Part shown: positions 35,839-46,644 of the stretch, piece after piece
Layout: each line of letters starts with the position of its first letter
How positions within the stretch are numbered: the stretch's first letter is position 1
NCBI RefSeq assembly: GCF_048771995.1
Contig: NC_133024.1
Location: 5,220,001-5,284,000 of the forward strand
Source of the DNA: Taeniopygia guttata
Taxonomy: Eukaryota > Chordata > Aves > Passeriformes > Estrildidae
Direction: 5' to 3'
Length of the DNA: 64,000 nt
Program-made: the position numbers and the translations under genes
Notes under the pieces: generated by a model
The model's database searches: none
Told to the model about the DNA's origin: nothing
Seen by the model: the letters and a program-made list of their open reading frames with translations, nothing else

Positions 35839-36245
35839 TATAGGATGCATGCAGCACCATGATGGGAGATGCAATCCAGTTCTAGAGCCTGTCCTATACA
35901 GATGACATGGAATCCCCAGGCTACAATTCCAGCAATACACTGGCTCAGCACACTGCAATGAACATTTCTAGGTTTAGGCTGAAGGGTTCTAACACTTAGA
36001 GCTGTGATGAGGTTTACTTTCCTAAAGTGGTAACTTCAAGCAAAAGGTTACTCTTCCTTCACAAATTAGTTATGCAAAGCAGGTGCTTTGCATAAGCACC
36101 TCACTAGAGGTGCCGTGGAGCATGGCAGCTCCATAGCCCCCCAAATCCAGAGGGTTTGGCTTACTGGGTCCAGTTCATAAGAAAATTGCATTTGGGATGG
36201 AGAAGTCATTCACATATTTCAAAGTGAAAATGCAACTCCATTATA

Positions 36246-36328
36246 TACTTCCTCCTGCTCCTTCTCATCCTCCTTGTCCTCCTCCTACTTCTCATCCTCC
36301 TCCTCATTCTCCTCCTCCTCTTCCTAAT
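36246..36328. repeat. (CCT)n/(TCC)n pyrimidine tract
   Basis: About 80 bases of imperfect CTC/TCC repeats with no G except for one. The reverse strand encodes the R/M-rich frame at 36206-36418, which is not a gene. Confidence 0.9.
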
Positions 36329-36419
36329 GTTCACATTGAGGGGAGTTCTCTTTGGTAGCAGGAAGGCTGGAAAGAACCTCCTTGTTAAAGGGATAAAATA
36401 CAAAGGAATATTTGTCACT

Positions 36420-37830
36420 ACTGTGTTTTTACAACCTGTTGTAGATCAAGTTGTAGATAGATCAGGCCTTTAGACCAGTTATGCCTTAGGTTCAGATTTT
36501 TGGCAGCAGCTTTACTCAGACAACCTGCACCTAAAAAGCTCAGGCTTGCAGGTTCTCAGGAATCACCAATCAGGTCTATTATAAAATGAGTTACTGAATG
36601 AATAGACAGGAGATTAACAGACAAAAGACCTTAAACAGAGTAACTTACTACACAGGTTAAAACAACTACTAATACAGTTCCATAAAACAGTGCACAACAT
36701 AAAGGTGCCTATATCATAGCTAGGAAAGAAATAGTATAGATTAGGAGTCAATGTAATTTATACCAGTTAATGATGAGCCAATCACACATAGAGTCCTTTC
36801 ACTCAGCCTGTGGAACAGTAACCAAAAAGTGTGTCCTGACTTTCAGGGAATGTGCAGAAGACTTCTGCTTTGGGCAAGGTTTTGTGTAGCTGTTAGAGAT
36901 TGTAAAGTGAAGTGTCTGTCAGTCAGAGATTCAAGCTTATCTTCCTTCAATCTCACTCCCAGGGCAAGATGTTTATTGTCAGCTGGGAATGCCACCTCAA
37001 TGGCACAAGAAATAACTCACTACCAGACAGATGTCCAGCTTGAGTTATCTCAGCAAATAGCAAATTCATGTGAGGGGGAAGATGCCCTGAGATATCCTGC
37101 CAGCTGATAGGCAGAACAGATAATCCTCCTCTGAGGAGTTTCTCTGACAAGAGTAACTAATACTAACTAATATTCACTACAAAGGGATGGAGATTACATG
37201 CCTATGAATAATTGCACTGTGTGCATCAGCAGTTCAAGGATCCTTGTTACATATGATTAAGTAATGAAATGTTCTTATAATTGCCATGATTCCACAATTA
37301 TTAGAGAGGAGACCAGTCCAAAGGTCGAGTGCCAGATGTTGGTTGCCTGCAGGAGGTTTTGCTCGATTTCCCTGGAACTGTTGGTGTCCAGTAAGCCAAA
37401 GATCTTATCTATACACAATTATGGGTAGTAACCCAGATATCCACGGTGGAGAACCTGAGAAAAAGAAGCTTGTTCTTCCATCAGTATCTGATTTTTAAGA
37501 GTGGCTTGGAGAGGCAGAAAATCCAATCCAAACAGAAGACAGACATTTTGTCTGCCTCTTCAGCTCACTGAAGGTGAGAGCAGGAACAAGTGGCCACCAG
37601 CTTTCATTTACCAGTGGGAAATGCAGGGAAATGTGTTTGAAGTAATAAGGTGAAATTTGCCAGAGGTAGGTTTTGAAGCACTACAGTTGATTTAAATGCT
37701 GACCTAAATCAAGGTGATAGTAAAAGTGTTTTAAAATCATGGGGATTTGGGGAGTTAGAAGGAAAATTAAGCTTAGTAAGCCCTGAAAAAAATACCCTGG
37801 GAAAGTATAGGCCTTTTACTTGCAAGAACT
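36420..37830. other. Intergenic, possibly LTR-derived in part, no gene recognised
   Basis: AT-rich mid-repeat-like sequence around 36430-37270. No TG...CA boundaries or duplication could be fixed. Confidence 0.35.
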
Positions 37831-37837
37831 GCACCTA

Positions 37838-38182
37838 TGTAACCAGTACATGATAAATTATATAATTGTTAGATGCGATGATTGTTTAGTAATTAAATAT
37901 AATTACTGTTTAATTGTAAGAATAATCATGAGAAACTGTGGTCAGGGGCTTGAGAAAGATCATGAGAAACTCATGCTTGAATAAAGTCAATGTATACAAT
38001 AGAACAACATAAGTTTAATAATTAATATGTAAGTTATATAATGATAGAACAGAAAATACACTCAGCTGGAAAGACATGTCAGAGTCAGATTTGGGTCTGT
38101 ACCCCTGATTCCCAGAGCTCTTCAATAAAAGCACCTGCATATAATCATATTCTGTGATTATGTGTGTTCCTGAATGCTAGCA
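37838..38182 (+). mobile_element. Probable ERV LTR (about 345 bp)
   Basis: Starts TGTAACCAGTAC and ends near CTGAATGCTAGCA. It has an AATAAA at 38124-38129, 58 bases before the end, and a duplicated 'gatcatgagaaact' motif. It resembles a class I songbird LTR that I recall. No target-site duplication was found, so the ends are approximate. Confidence 0.6.
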
Positions 38183-38327
38183 AAGGCAGAAGAAAACATT
38201 GTGTAACATTTGTGTAAATAGTGACATATTTTTCCACCAGACTGGGTACAATATTTCAGAAAAAAAAACAAAAAAAAAATTAAAATTCTAATTTTGTTTC
38301 ATATAGTACTGCAGTGTTCTGACTTAT

Positions 38328-38600
38328 CATAGAATTATAGAAGGGTTTAGGTTGGAAGGAACCTTACAGACCATCTCATTCCACCCCCCTGCCACGAGCA
38401 GGGACATATTCCACTAGACCAGGTTGCTCTAAACTCCAGAAGTGCTCTGTTCCTTGGAGTATTTCCATGGCCTCCTCTGGACATGCTCCAGTAGCTCCAT
38501 GTCATTCTAATACTGGACAGCAGAGCTGCAGGTAGCACTGCAGGTGGAGAGCTCTGGAACAGGGCAGAGTTCCCCCTCCTCAGCTGCCCAAGTTGGGGGG
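38328..38600 (-). mobile_element. CR1 LINE fragment, 3' end
   Basis: Minus-strand terminus 'catagaattatagaagggtttaggttgg', then 'gccacgagcagggacatattccactagaccaggttgctc', followed directly by a more internal CR1 piece, with an internal deletion. Confidence 0.9.
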
Positions 38601-38604
38601 GATG

Positions 38605-39900
38605 CATGGCAGGATCACTTCCTTATCATCTTAAAATTTTAATTTTGCCACAAGCTGGAATATCTACAGTTTATTAAGAAAAATTAATAATTTCTCAATT
38701 TCTAGTACCCCTCCTTCTTGGTGTTAGATGCTATCCTCAGACATCTGCATCCTTCCACTTTTTGTTCCATTACCTTTTCTTTCCCTACATATTATGTTCT
38801 CCTCAGGTTCCTACTACTCTCAAAAATAATCAAGTTACTAACTGCACTGCCCATCCCATGTATTATAGATTATTTCTAATATATATATGCCTTGGTTTTC
38901 CTTTTAGATTGCAAAGTCTTTGCAGCTGGGAATTTCCCTGATTTTGTGACCTGCTCAGCTTGATCTTATCCTGAGGTATTACTGTAATACATATGATAGT
39001 AAGAATTATCCTCCCACCAGCAAGCTGAATTCAATGCTGCTGAATTTTGCATGCCTGCATGTCTCTGTGATGTATGTGGCACATTCTTCCAGCCCTGGCT
39101 GTGGTTTGTATCGGCAGTGGTGTAAATGTGTAAGGCTGAGGGAAAGGAGGCAATCCCCCGAGCAAAAAAAAAAGCCAAGGCTGAAAGAAGAGCAACAGGA
39201 GACCAGAAATTAGAGCAATGAAAGAAAAATAGTATTTCAAACTCAGAAATTAATGCAATGGAGGCAGATGGAAGCAAGGGGGCAAAGTTTTCTATTCCTC
39301 CATCCAGGAGCTGGGTAAGAACACTGGTTGAGGGAGGATATATCCCCTAGAGAAGAGGAGCAGCAGTACTGAAAAACAAAGGAGAAGAAAGTGCTTGGGA
39401 GAGGGTTTCAGACTCGATTTCACTCTTTGTAGGCCTCACAGCTTTGAGGGCATTTGCTGATTTTTCAGGGAACAGCATTGCCCAGGGATAAGGAGATGTG
39501 TAAAGTTCACACTGGGGATGCTTTAGTCACCAGCAACACTGGCAGCATGGGCAGGGATTAATGCTGCAAAGCTCCTTATTTATGGGCTAGTTCTTTTTAA
39601 TGAGGCAGTGACTGAAGTTGTTCAGTGGCTAAGGAGAGCTGCAGACAGATCCATCAAAGACCAGGGCAGAAGTGAGAGAGGATTCAATTAGGCTTTGAGG
39701 CCAACAGCATCTTCACAGCTTCTCTGAGTATCTTTGACAGGTCTTCACCATCTTCATACTGAAAAATAAAGATAAAACACAGCAGGACCTTTTCCCAGAA
39801 CCTTTTCCAAACAAATGTCTCTGGAAACTCTTCTTTGGGGTACAAGCCCATTCCACCTTCTCTTGCACTTTATTCTTTATTGCACTCTGTTCCTTCAAGC
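38605..39900. other. Intergenic, no gene recognised
   Basis: Unique-looking sequence. The frames at 38966-39277 (-) show no family features. Confidence 0.5.
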
Positions 39901-39902
39901 CT

Positions 39903-40255
39903 TAAATCCAACCATCAGTACCAGCTCCACATGTTTTGGTCCAACTTTATCCCTTGCAACCCAAAACCCACCTCCTCAAATCTAACTCAGCTCCAAATTC
40001 ATACCCCAGCTCAAAATCTGCACCCCTAGTTCCAAATCCACCCTCCTCAGACTCAAATCCACACTTCAGCCCCAAATCTACTCCAAATTTTCTCCCCAGC
40101 TCCAAATCTACCCACATTCCCAAACCTACTCCCCAGTACAAATCCACGCCTAAATCTGCTTTCCCTATGTCCCCAAGCTCCAAATACGCTTCTTTAATCC
40201 CAAATACACATCCTAAGCCCCATATCCACCCTATCCCATTGGCCACTCCTCCCTC
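39903..40255. repeat. Degenerate minisatellite with CCAAATCYA-type core, just 3' of GH
   Basis: The motif 'aaatc(t/c)ac' preceded by 'cc' or 'gctcc' recurs at irregular 15-25 base steps (e.g. near 40035, 40055, 40074, 40104, 40140). G is rare on the plus strand, so the GH-sense strand is G-rich. The 180-residue plus frame across it is a S/P/K-rich repeat and not a gene. Confidence 0.7.
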
Positions 40256-40313
40256 CCAGCCCCTCACAGTAGCCTGTCCCACCCCAAAAACCAGACATGT
40301 TGGCAGTAGCAGG

Positions 40314-40319
40314 TTTATT
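40314..40319 (-). terminator. GH: Polyadenylation signal AATAAA of GH
   Basis: The complement of TTTATT, 77 bases after the GH stop codon. This gives a 3' UTR of about 95-105 bases, as in other GH genes. Confidence 0.85.
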
Positions 40320-40395
40320 CTCCAATTTTCTTTCAGAGGAGTAGGGCAGCCACGGTCAGCAAGAGGCTGGAGCAGGAACAGAACTGTCACCAGTG

Positions 40396-43300
40396 TCAAA
40401 TGGTGCAGTTCCCCTCTCCGTAGCGCCGGCACTTCATCACTTTCAGGTAGGTCTCCACTTTGTGCAGGTCCTTCTTGAAGCAGGAGAGCAAGCCGTAGTT
40501 CTGCAGCAGCGCGTCCTCACTGCGCAGGTGGATGTCGAATTTCTCGTAAGTGGCTTTCAGGATCTGGGGACCCCGGAAGCTTCGGTCCTGCAGCTCCTGC
40601 AAGAGGTTTGAGAGGTGCTGGGGGAGGTGGTGGGGGCCTGGGAATGGGCATGGGTCACAATAACCTACTCCAGGCTGGGGCAGAGTGGCTGGGAATGACC
40701 CTGGCAGTAGTGGTTGACAGTGGCTGAACGTGAGCCCGTGTGTGCCCAGGTGGGCAAGAAGCCAAGGGCACCTGGCTTGCATTAGCCATGCTGTGTTCAG
40801 GCACCAATGGCCTCCTGGTCCTGGGCACTGCTGGAGTACCTCCAGTCCCTGGGGCAGTTATGGGCCCCTCCTGCCAAGAAAGACATTGAGGTGCTTGAGC
40901 ATGTCCAGAGAAGGGAATGGAGCTGGGGAAGGGTCTGGAGAACCAGGAACAGCTGAAGTAGTTGTGGAGGCTCAGAGCAGGGAAAAGAAGGTTCTGGGTG
41001 GACCTTCTCACTCTTTATAACTCCCTGATAGGACCATGGGGTCAGGCAGGGATCAGGCTCTGTTCCCAGGGAACAAGTGACAGGACAACAGGACACAACC
41101 TCAAGCTGTGCCAGAGGTGTTTCAAGTTGGACATCAGGAAGAATTTCTTCACAGAAAAGATTGCTAAACATTGGAAGGGACTGCACAGGGAGGTGGTGAA
41201 GTCACTGTCCCTGGAGGTGTTCAGGGCATGGCTGGGCATGGCACTCAGTCCTCTAGTCTGGTTGACAAGGTAGTGGTCTTGAACTTGGTGATCTTGGAGG
41301 TCTTTTCCAGCCTCAGTGATTCTAATATCTCCCACAGACACAATGCCACAGTTCCCATTGAACTTTAAATGAGGTCAGGGGTTTCTCCCTCCGGTCTAAA
41401 AGAGTATTTCAAACATATTTTTGATTGTATGTGTTTGCAGGAAGGGCAGTGATGTAGGGGGGATGCTACAGTGAGAAGGGAGCTGGGCACAGGGCTGCAG
41501 GGAGGGAGGAGTGTGTATTTGGGGTCTTAAAATAAAGAGTAAGTTGCAGGGTCTCTCTGTACCTCCTCCAGTCAAGGAGATGGAACTGGGCAAATAATTC
41601 TGTCTTTTCTCCCACTTTGCCAGAAAATAAAGCTCTAACTCAGACCCAAGCCATGTACATCTGGAGCTGACAGCTACACTCCTCCTGCCCTGCTGTGGTC
41701 ACCAGCTGCCACAAGCAGGAAAGTTTTTGTTAAGGAAAAAGAGCCATAAATGGGTGAAATATGATTGTTTGTCTGGTTTCTGTGTACCATTTCCTAATGC
41801 CCAAGCACATCCCATATGGGGACCAAAATCATAGAATCGTGAAGTTACAAACTGGTTTAGGTTGGAAGGGACCTTAAAGACCATCTCATTTGAAGCTTCC
41901 CTGCCATGGGCCAGGGCACCTTCCACTAGACCAGGTTGTTCCAAGCCTCATTTAACCTGGTCTTGAACACTTTTAGGGATGGGCAGCCACAGCTTCTCTG
42001 GGCAACCTGTGCCATGACCTCACCACCCTCACAGTAAAGAATTTCTGACCCACACAAAAATCTGGATGTGGTACTGATACCTATCTCTACTATCCCTGCA
42101 AAAGTGGCAGGACAAAAGTCTCTGTTTACTCTCTGAGCCTGACTTTCATAGTCATTTTAATCCTGGAAGATATAAACAATATTCCGGACTCATTTCTCAC
42201 AGCTGCAGGTCTCAGAGCTGTAGCTACAGGGTGAGCCTGCCAGATAAACTTAATTACAGAATAAACATAACTGAAAAGGTGTCCTGGCAGATAATAGACA
42301 ATTTCATTTAAAGCAACAAAGCAGAAATTAAGTAGATTATAAAGGGAACTTAGAGAAAAGAGAATAGAGAAAATAGAGAATAGAGAAAAGGTAGAGAGTG
42401 ACTTTTTACATGGACAGATAGAGACAGTACAAGGTGGGATGTTTTTTACTAAAAGAAGAGAGATTTAGATTAGGTATTAGGAAGAAATTCTTCCCTATGA
42501 GGATAGTGAGGCCCTGGCACAGGTTGTCCTGTGGCTACCCCATCCCTGGAAGTGTTCCAAGCCAAGTTGGACAGGGCTTGGAGCAACCTGGTCTAGTGCA
42601 ATCTGTCCCTGCCCATGGTGTGGGGTTGGAACAAGACAAGCTTTGAGGTCCCTTCCAACCCAGACCATTCTGTGAATCTATGATTAATTCTTCCTTAAAG
42701 AGGATCACCCCACAGCTTTCAGCTCCCTGGATGCTGCAGTGATGTATGAGGGAAACACCAGAGTGTAGGTTTCCATCTGTACACAGATGTTTCTAAAAAA
42801 TGTTGTGAATCATCACAAAATTTGCCACATTTCAAAGTATTTTGCATGGAAATGTAGCAAATGTTATTTTGATGTTAGTACAACTGAATATTTCTTTGTT
42901 GCTGGGTTTGGGAAGACTTTGGGTGTGAATTGTTTGAATTCCTAAGCAGTAGCACTTTGCAATGTGTGTTAACATCTGTTCTGTTTTCTTATCCTCCCTG
43001 GTGATAATACCCATTGTGCAGTATCATGATCTTATTATCTAAAGACAGACAAAGTCTTAAGGATGCCACTGGTCTTCAGAGTGGAAAGTGATGAGATTTC
43101 TCAAGGATCCATGCCAGCTGAGTGCCCTTTGTCTGAGAGATCTCTGCAATTCTATAGTCATGCTACATGCTGCAACTTACCCTCATCAGAGCTTGGATGC
43201 CTTCTTCCAGGTCCTTTAGTTTTTCGTACACTCTGTCTGAGGTGCCAAAAACCAGATTGTTTGTGAACATCTTGCTTAGGTACTGCACCGGGGTCAGCCA

Positions 43301-45466
43301 GGACTGGATGAGAACCAGGGAAAACTGAAGAAGCTCAATGTCCTGAAATTAGGACAAGAAAGGGTCAAAGCTGTGCAGGGGTATTTGATAGCATGTCCTG
43401 CTCCCTCTGGAACACCTGGAGATGTGCCACCACTCCTACAGCTTCAGCAGGCACTAAGTTTTCAGGCTGAAGAGCACCACCCAGACCTGTGTCCCATGCA
43501 GACAATAGTTTTTCTCATGCTTGGGGTGGGAATGTGATTTACAGTGTAGCCCAGAAATATATTTCCTTCTTTATGCAGGGTCCAAGTAATCAAAAAGGGA
43601 GGAGAGGGATGAAGTACTCAAGTGTTCACAGATGAAAACCCTCTGTTCCTGCAGTGAAGCACAGCTGGGCTCTTCAGGCAGGTCTGTGCTTCCCCTGAGG
43701 GTGAAAAAAACTTACTGATTTCTGCTGAGCATCATCCTTCTTCACAGGAGCAGGGATGGCTTCCGAGTAACAAAAGGCTACCTGGGAATTCTTGTTTGTG
43801 TGTCTTTGGTCCTCTGGAATATAGGTGCGTTCCTATGGAGACATCCCACACACACAGAGATCTATTGCCCATGTTCTGGAGAAGATCTCAGACACTTCTC
43901 AAGCTGTTCTGAATGGTTACTCTTTGCAATAAATAAATGATGAGGTGCTTTCTGACAGGGCTGGCAGGTAGGAATATCATGTTGGCACAATAGCTACAGG
44001 GCCTAAAGGTCTCCCTAAGCCAAGGTGTTGAGGTGAACAGAAACCATATCTGAATTGGGTTCTCCCAAGGAATAAATGACCCCAAAGGACAGCTCATGCC
44101 AGCTCCTGTCAGCAGAACAAACTAGATAGTTTTAAGCACTTAGACTCTCGCAGGGTCAGAGGTAACCAACACAGGAAAGTCTTGTCACATATCTGTGCCA
44201 TGTCCCAGCTGATCCTGAGCAGCCATAGTCCTGAGAGGGGGGGATAAGCAGAATCAGAATAGCGGGGCAGAGGGCTAAGAGGAGGAAATAGGGTCCAGTC
44301 TGATGGGATGTAACCTGTGCTATCCTGTTTATCACCTCAAAAGAGGACAAAGGAGACACCAATAGTTGAAAGGTGTCTGTTACACAGTCCTGAAGCCATC
44401 AAACTAAAGTGGAGGAGATGACCAGAGACCACACCACTTACAAACTCCTTGTATGTCTCGGCAGCCAGGAGGTGAAGGTGCTGAGCCCTCAGCACAGCGT
44501 TGGTAAACAGGCTGGAAAGGGGTATGGCCGGGAAGGCGGCAGCTTGCTGTGGCCACTGCAGTCCCAGAGTGATCATGGCAATGGTGAGAGGAGGGAACCA
44601 TGACCCTGCAGCAAAGCACAGCAGAAGGAGTTAGCAGTCCTCAGGGAACTGGGTAGAGGAGGGCTTGGCACCTGGGAATTAATTCCCAGTCTCTGCGGTC
44701 CGTGCTGTTTGAAGGCTTATCTTCCTTGGTGCCTCTTGGCACCAAGAGTAAGCTTAGCCTTCCCCAAAATTCTTTGGAGCCCTTTCACCAAGACCTGCCC
44801 CCACCAAGAGCTTGTGCTTCTCCTAGTGCTACCAGCAGTGTCTTCCTGGGTGGAGTCATGGTTGCTCCATGAAAATTAGTATATGTCCCAATGTTTTTCC
44901 CTGATACACTCATGGTTTTCCTTTTCCTTGCCCATGTGAAAAGAGCATGGTGCACTCTGGTTACAGGAGCAAGCAGGGGATGATGTACCCCCCTGTAGCC
45001 ATGGTTTATGCTGTATTGCTGATGTGATGCCGGCTGTCTGCCTCGCTGGGGTGAGAGATGGGGACATTACCTGTGCTCTGACTGGCTCTCTGGGATATGA
45101 CTGCAGAATTTGGTGATCTTTGTCAACTGCAAATGTTTTCAGCCTTTGATATCTGACCCACCCTAGCGTCTGCCTGCTGTGAAGACCACAAACCTAATCT
45201 CAGACACATACCCCTTGGAGGAGAAATGCCCTGGAGACTGTAGGACTTGGCCTGTTTAGACTAAAGATTAATTCATTAATTAAAGTCACATTGCAGGGAA
45301 AGGTATTCTTTTTCATTGGTTTATAAATTGACATACTTTAAGTTAGGGCTATCACAGCGTGTGTGTATCCCACCACATACCACCCCATCATCATCTCCTC
45401 TCACCCTATACACATGGCAGCATTGACAAATCCTTTAAAACTGTAATAAAAAGTACCTGGAGCCAT
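40396..45466 (-). CDS. GH: Growth hormone (somatotropin), complete five-exon gene
   Basis: Pituitary hormone of the GH/prolactin family; it is secreted and binds GHR. The minus-strand coding exons are 45466-45457, 44605-44442, 43832-43716, 43342-43181 and 40596-40396 (10, 164, 117, 162 and 201 bases). All junctions are GT-AG and the phases join without a break into 217 codons plus TGA. The precursor starts MAPGSWFPP and has a hydrophobic signal peptide of about 27 residues; the mature chain of about 190 starts [10 protein letters not shown]. Seen in it are [61 protein letters not shown] and the C-terminal NCTI. All four family cysteines (FCYS, LSCF, MKCR, GNCT) are present. The size matches avian GH (216 in chicken). 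There are no stops or frameshifts. Differences from chicken cluster in exon 5 ([17 protein letters not shown]). It is probably the relocated passerine paralogue; which of the two named copies it is cannot be settled from here. Confidence 0.98.
40880..41325 (+). mobile_element. CR1 LINE fragment in GH intron 4 (antisense to GH)
   Basis: From 'gacattgaggtgcttgagcatgtccag' through 'ggacatcaggaagaatttcttcac' and 'ctggaggtgttcagggcatggctggg' to 'cttttccagcctcagtgattcta'. About 445 bases. Confidence 0.93.
41828..42055 (-). mobile_element. CR1 LINE fragment in GH intron 4 (sense to GH)
   Basis: Minus-strand terminus 'atcatagaatcgtgaagttacaaactggtttaggttgg', then 'ccactagaccaggttgttcc' and 'cacagtaaagaatttct'. 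Confidence 0.93.
42440..42685 (+). mobile_element. CR1 LINE fragment in GH intron 4 (antisense to GH)
   Basis: 'agatttagattaggtattaggaagaaattcttcc' to 'cccagaccattctgtgaatctatgatt'. It lies in opposite orientation to the fragment at 41828-42055. Confidence 0.94.
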
Positions 45467-45548
45467 TTCTGCCTGGTGAGTTGCTCAGGTGCTGCTTGGC
45501 AGTGAATATTTCCTCCTGTCATCTGGCAAGGGGAACTGTTGAGCCACC

Positions 45549-45557
45549 CTTTATATA
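45549..45557 (-). promoter_or_regulatory. GH: TATA box of GH
   Basis: The minus strand reads GCTATATAAAGGG. TATATAAAG lies about 90 bases upstream of the ATG at 45466, so transcription would start near 45525 and the 5' UTR would be about 60 bases, normal for GH. Confidence 0.9.
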
Positions 45558-45619
45558 GCAGGGAGTCTGTTTAAAATGGATCTGTGTGTCTATGCTCACG
45601 ACAACTCTGCATCTTCTCC

Positions 45620-45676
45620 GTGCATAAATGCACAGGTGTTCACAGTGGTGTTGCCTCATTGTAGTAATTTATACAC
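45620..45676 (-). promoter_or_regulatory. GH: Two Pit-1 (POU1F1)-like sites upstream of GH
   Basis: TTTATGCAC (minus strand, 45628-45620) and TTTATACAC (plus strand, 45668-45676) each match the Pit-1 consensus WWTATNCAT at 8 of 9 positions. They lie about 95 and 145 bases upstream of the inferred start site. GH promoters of other vertebrates have two Pit-1 sites at similar distances. This is a motif match only. Confidence 0.55.
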
Positions 45677-45924
45677 AAATGTACAAGTTGGGAAGGTTGT
45701 TTGCCTCAGGATAAAATCAGTGCTCAGTGATTTTGCCATATCCTGCTGTTTATCTCAAACAGAAGTTTTCTGGTCGTTGGAATACCCATCCCAAGTCACA
45801 TCAATGCTTTTATATGGTGGAATTTGCTTTGTCCACCTGCTTTTTCCTGTCTGTCTCTACAACCTTGGCTCACAGTTCACAGGCCTGACTGACCATTTTG
45901 GGAGATTTCTGACTTAAAGCAAAT

Positions 45925-46173
45925 GGCAAGTTGTGCCAGGGGAGTTTCAGGTTGGATATGAGGGAAAATGACTTCCTTAAAAGGGTTGTACAGCCCTGGC
46001 ACAGACTGTCGTGGGCAGTGGTGGAGTCTTCATTCCTGGAGGGACTCAGAAGCTTTGTTGATGTGGCACTTGGGGACATAGGTTGGTGATGGGCTTGGCA
46101 GTGCTGGGGGAACAGTTTGACTCGGTGATCTCAGAAGGCTTTTCCAACCAAAACAATTCTGTGATCCTATGAT
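45925..46173 (+). mobile_element. CR1 LINE fragment upstream of GH
   Basis: 'caagttgtgccaggggagtttcaggttggatatgagg' to 'ccaaaacaattctgtgatcctatgatg'. It begins about 250 bases beyond the second Pit-1-like site. Confidence 0.92.
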
Positions 46174-46508
46174 GTTTTCCCCTTTATTGTTAGTGGGGAT
46201 AGAGCTGGATGGATGTTGTCAGATTAATCCTATTTCTTTCAATTTCTACAAAAATATCAAATATTCAGCAAATAGTATTGCTGAGCGGGTTTGCTTGTGG
46301 GTGTGACAAAAAGCTGTCACTCCTAGGTGCTTGTTTGGGTTCCAGCCTACCCACTGCAAATCCAGCTGCCAGAGATCTGGGAGGTTTCTCTCATTCTCAG
46401 TCTGTGAGAAGACCTAGTTAAGAACATCTTGCTGCTCCTAAACAGACTAAGCAGAGGGTTGCTGTGGAAAGGAGGTAGAAGAGATAGGGAAGAAAAGGTG
46501 GGGAAGAG

Positions 46509-46640
46509 AATCATAGAATCATGGGATGGTTTGGGTTGGAAGAGATCTTAAAGCTCATCTCATTCCAAGCTGCTGCCATGGCACACCTTCCACTAGACCA
46601 GGATGCTCCAAGCCCACTGCAGCCTGGCTCCACAGCATAC
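46509..46640 (-). mobile_element. CR1 LINE fragment, 3' end
   Basis: 'gaatcatagaatcatgggatggtttgggttgg', then 'ccttccactagaccaggatgctcc'. Confidence 0.92.
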
Positions 46641-46644
46641 CTAT

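Noticed and set aside
39936-40478. 180-codon plus-strand frame and 161-codon minus-strand frame near GH
   Set aside because: They lie on the degenerate minisatellite and overlap GH exon 5 in the wrong frame or strand.
40396-45466. GH as a processed or decayed pseudogene copy
   Set aside because: All introns, splice sites, reading frame, cysteines, promoter TATA and poly(A) signal are intact.
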